NCBI GenBank assembly: GCA_018056405.1
Contig: JAGPFT010000117.1
Location: 1-6,122, forward strand
Direction: 5' to 3'
Origin: Anaerolineae bacterium
GTDB lineage: Bacteria > Chloroflexota > Anaerolineae > Aggregatilineales > Aggregatilineaceae
Length of the DNA: 6,122 bases
The notes below the pieces were generated by a model, which saw only the letters and a program-made list of their open reading frames with translations, was not told where the DNA came from and did not search any database. This document shows, piece by piece, positions 4,958 to 6,122 of this stretch (its first letter is position 1; each line of letters starts with the position of its first letter). A program made the translations under genes and the position numbers.

Positions 4958-5389
4958 TCACTTGCGCTCGGCGCGGCACTCTTGGCACAGGCCGAAGATA
5001 GCCATGTGGTCAATGCGCGGCTCGAAGGCGTACTCGCGGCGCAGCCGCTCGCGCAGCGCATCCATCACCTCATCCTCGACATCCATGACATGCCCGCAAC
5101 GCAGGCAGACCAGGTGATGGTGCGGCTTGCGGTCAATGACCTGGTAGACGACGCCGGATTGCCCCAGGTCAGTTTGGGCGACCGCGCCGCGATCCTTGAG
5201 CCACTGCACGATGCGATAGACGGTGGTCTCGGTCAGGACGGTGCCCTGCGCCGCCAAGCGGGTCTGGATGTCCTGCACGGTCAGGTGATCACTGCTAGCG
5301 CACAGCGCCTCAATCACCGCCCGGCGCTGGATGGTCAGGCGCTCGCCCTGCTCGCGCAGCCGCGACACAATGGCCTCGGCGCATACCAT
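4958..5389 (-). CDS. Fur-family metal-dependent transcriptional regulator
   Basis: This is a cytoplasmic, DNA-binding metal sensor of the Fur/Zur/PerR family; 143 aa is the usual length. The N-terminal winged helix covers about residues 5-80: LTIQRRAVIEAL (18-29), HLTVQDIQTRL (35-45) and the recognition helix TETTVYRIVQWLKDRG (53-68). The C-terminal dimerisation domain starts near the histidine run H90-H92 (HHHLVCLRCGHVMDV). It carries two CxxC pairs, C95/C98 and C135/C138, that would hold a structural zinc, and H128 as a likely sensing-site ligand. H35 may also take part in metal binding. I cannot decide between Fur, Zur and PerR from these residues, so no symbol is given. The ATG at 5389 follows an AG-rich ribosome-binding region (GAGGAAGGGGG). 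It lies 46 bp downstream of the Clp ATPase gene on the same strand and may be cotranscribed with it. I see no obvious Fur box next to it. Confidence 0.93.
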   Translation of the reverse strand: MVCAEAIVSRLREQGERLTIQRRAVIEALCASSDHLTVQDIQTRLAAQGTVLTETTVYRIVQWLKDRGAVAQTDLGQSGVVYQVIDRKPHHHLVCLRCGHVMDVEDEVMDALRERLRREYAFEPRIDHMAIFGLCQECRAERK

Positions 5390-5435
5390 AGGACCCCCTT
5401 CCTCACCGGTGCTGGGGGCGGCGCGCAGCGCCCAC

Positions 5436-6122
5436 TCAGCCGGCGTCCGCGCGCTGAGTGTGCTCGATCTTCGCGCGGGCGGGCGGGACGTGGCCGCCCT
5501 CTAGCCGCTGGAAGTCAATCGCGCCGTCCTCGTTGACGAAGACCTCGACCAGATCGCCCTGCACGAATTCGCCCTTGAGCAGGCGGATGCTCAGCGGGCT
5601 TTCGATGTGGCGTTGCAGCGCGCGGCGCAGCGGGCGCGCCCCAAACTGCGGGTCAAAGCCGATCTCGGCCAGCTTGCGGCGGGCGTCCTCGGTCAGGGCC
5701 ACGTAGAGTCCCTGCTCCTCCAGCCGCGTGGCGATGTCGTGCATCTGCAGATCAACGATGCGCTCCACGTCAGCGCGCGAGAGCGGCTCGAAGATGATGA
5801 TCTCGTCAATGCGGTTGAGGAACTCAGGCCGGAACGCCTTGCGCATCTCCTCTTCGATCTTCTTGTGATCGGCCATCAGCGTCGGGTCACCGCTGGGCAC
5901 GAAGCCGAGCGCGCCGCCCGCCCGCGCGTACTCGGTGCCCAGGTTGCTGGTCATGATGATCACCGCGTTGCGGAAGTCCACCGTGCGGCCCTGCCCGTCG
6001 GTCATGCGCCCGTCTTCGAGAATCTGCATCAGCGCGTTCCACACTTCCGGGTGCGCCTTTTCGATCTCGTCGAAGAGGATGACGCGGTAGGGGCGGCGGC
6101 GGACGGCCTCGGTCAGTTGGCC
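5436..6122 (-). CDS. clpC: C-terminal part of ClpC-type Hsp100 AAA+ ATPase (partial, continues beyond the window)
   Basis: The last 228 residues of a Clp ATPase unfoldase, which threads proteins through its hexameric ring, probably into the ClpP protease. The visible piece covers most of the second AAA+ module and its C-terminal small domain. Walker B is RVILFDE (fragment residues 13-19), followed by IEKAHPEVWNALMQILEDGRMTDGQG (20-45 in part). Sensor 1 is in IIMTSNLG (N60), the arginine finger is in FRPEFLNRIDE (R104), and sensor 2 is in FGARPLRRA (R163). A short basic/acidic tail ends ADAG. The LEDGR motif favours ClpC over ClpB, which more often has LDDGR; the N-domain and middle domain needed to decide lie outside. 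The frame is open to the right edge, so the GTG at 6044 is internal, not a start. A Fur-family gene follows after 46 bp; an 8-bp inverted repeat (5433-5440/5453-5460) overlaps the stop region. Confidence 0.95.
   Translation of the reverse strand, partial: GQLTEAVRRRPYRVILFDEIEKAHPEVWNALMQILEDGRMTDGQGRTVDFRNAVIIMTSNLGTEYARAGGALGFVPSGDPTLMADHKKIEEEMRKAFRPEFLNRIDEIIIFEPLSRADVERIVDLQMHDIATRLEEQGLYVALTEDARRKLAEIGFDPQFGARPLRRALQRHIESPLSIRLLKGEFVQGDLVEVFVNEDGAIDFQRLEGGHVPPARAKIEHTQRADAG

Noticed and set aside
3976..5061. Open frame of 361 codons on the minus strand
   Set aside because: It runs antisense through the 7-helix gene, across the repeat spacer and into the Fur-family gene in a different frame; its composition is repeat-derived and there is no domain.
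5433..5460. Inverted repeat CACTCAGC/GCTGAGTG at the end of the Clp gene as a terminator
   Set aside because: The stem has a 12-nt loop and includes the stop codon; GC-rich sequence, not T, follows in the direction of transcription.

Overview
The window looks like a piece of a GC-rich bacterial chromosome. It carries a mosaic of conserved housekeeping or regulatory genes, a two-gene ABC exporter and repeat-rich spacers. The style of the palindromic repeats, the ClpC-type ATPase next to a Fur-family regulator, and the multi-pass membrane protein remind me of Chloroflexota (Anaerolineae-like) genomes. That assignment is an inference from recall; no rRNA or other marker gene is present to confirm it.

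Layout, left to right. (1) 1-407, minus strand: the 5' end of a protein that runs off the left edge (start at 106), and a 112-aa three-helix membrane protein just upstream whose 3' end overlaps that start by 38 bp. (2) 408-1028: a gene-free spacer of about 620 bp full of palindromes (stem-loop at 691-729, double hairpin at 781-882, half of a larger palindrome at 602-653). (3) 1029-3210, minus strand: wzm then wzt in transcription order, an ABC-2 permease and its ATPase, 10 bp apart. The ATPase has the C-terminal extension typical of Wzt-like subunits that recognise a polysaccharide cargo. A good sigma70-type promoter (3346-3373) reads into the pair. (4) 3595-4428, plus strand: a 277-aa, about 7-helix membrane protein of unknown function, divergent from the exporter. 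(5) 4429-4957: a second repeat-rich spacer with a nested inverted-repeat element (4485-4629, including a perfect 30-bp palindrome) and a 95-bp palindrome (4706-4800). (6) 4958-6122, minus strand: the last 228 residues of a ClpC-type Hsp100 ATPase, then 46 bp later a complete Fur-family regulator.

How the genes work together: Wzm and Wzt form one transporter that would move a finished, lipid-linked glycan across the cytoplasmic membrane, but no glycosyltransferase gene lies in the window, so the cargo is unknown. ClpC and the Fur-family protein are same-strand and close enough to share a transcript. The main unexplained structure is the shared palindromic repeat family in both spacers, which bracket the exporter plus 7-helix gene. 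Two copies show the same stem with a compensatory change at its tip, so the fold rather than the exact sequence may be what is kept. I see no CRISPR array, tRNA, rRNA, transposase or integrase, and no convincing novel multi-gene system.
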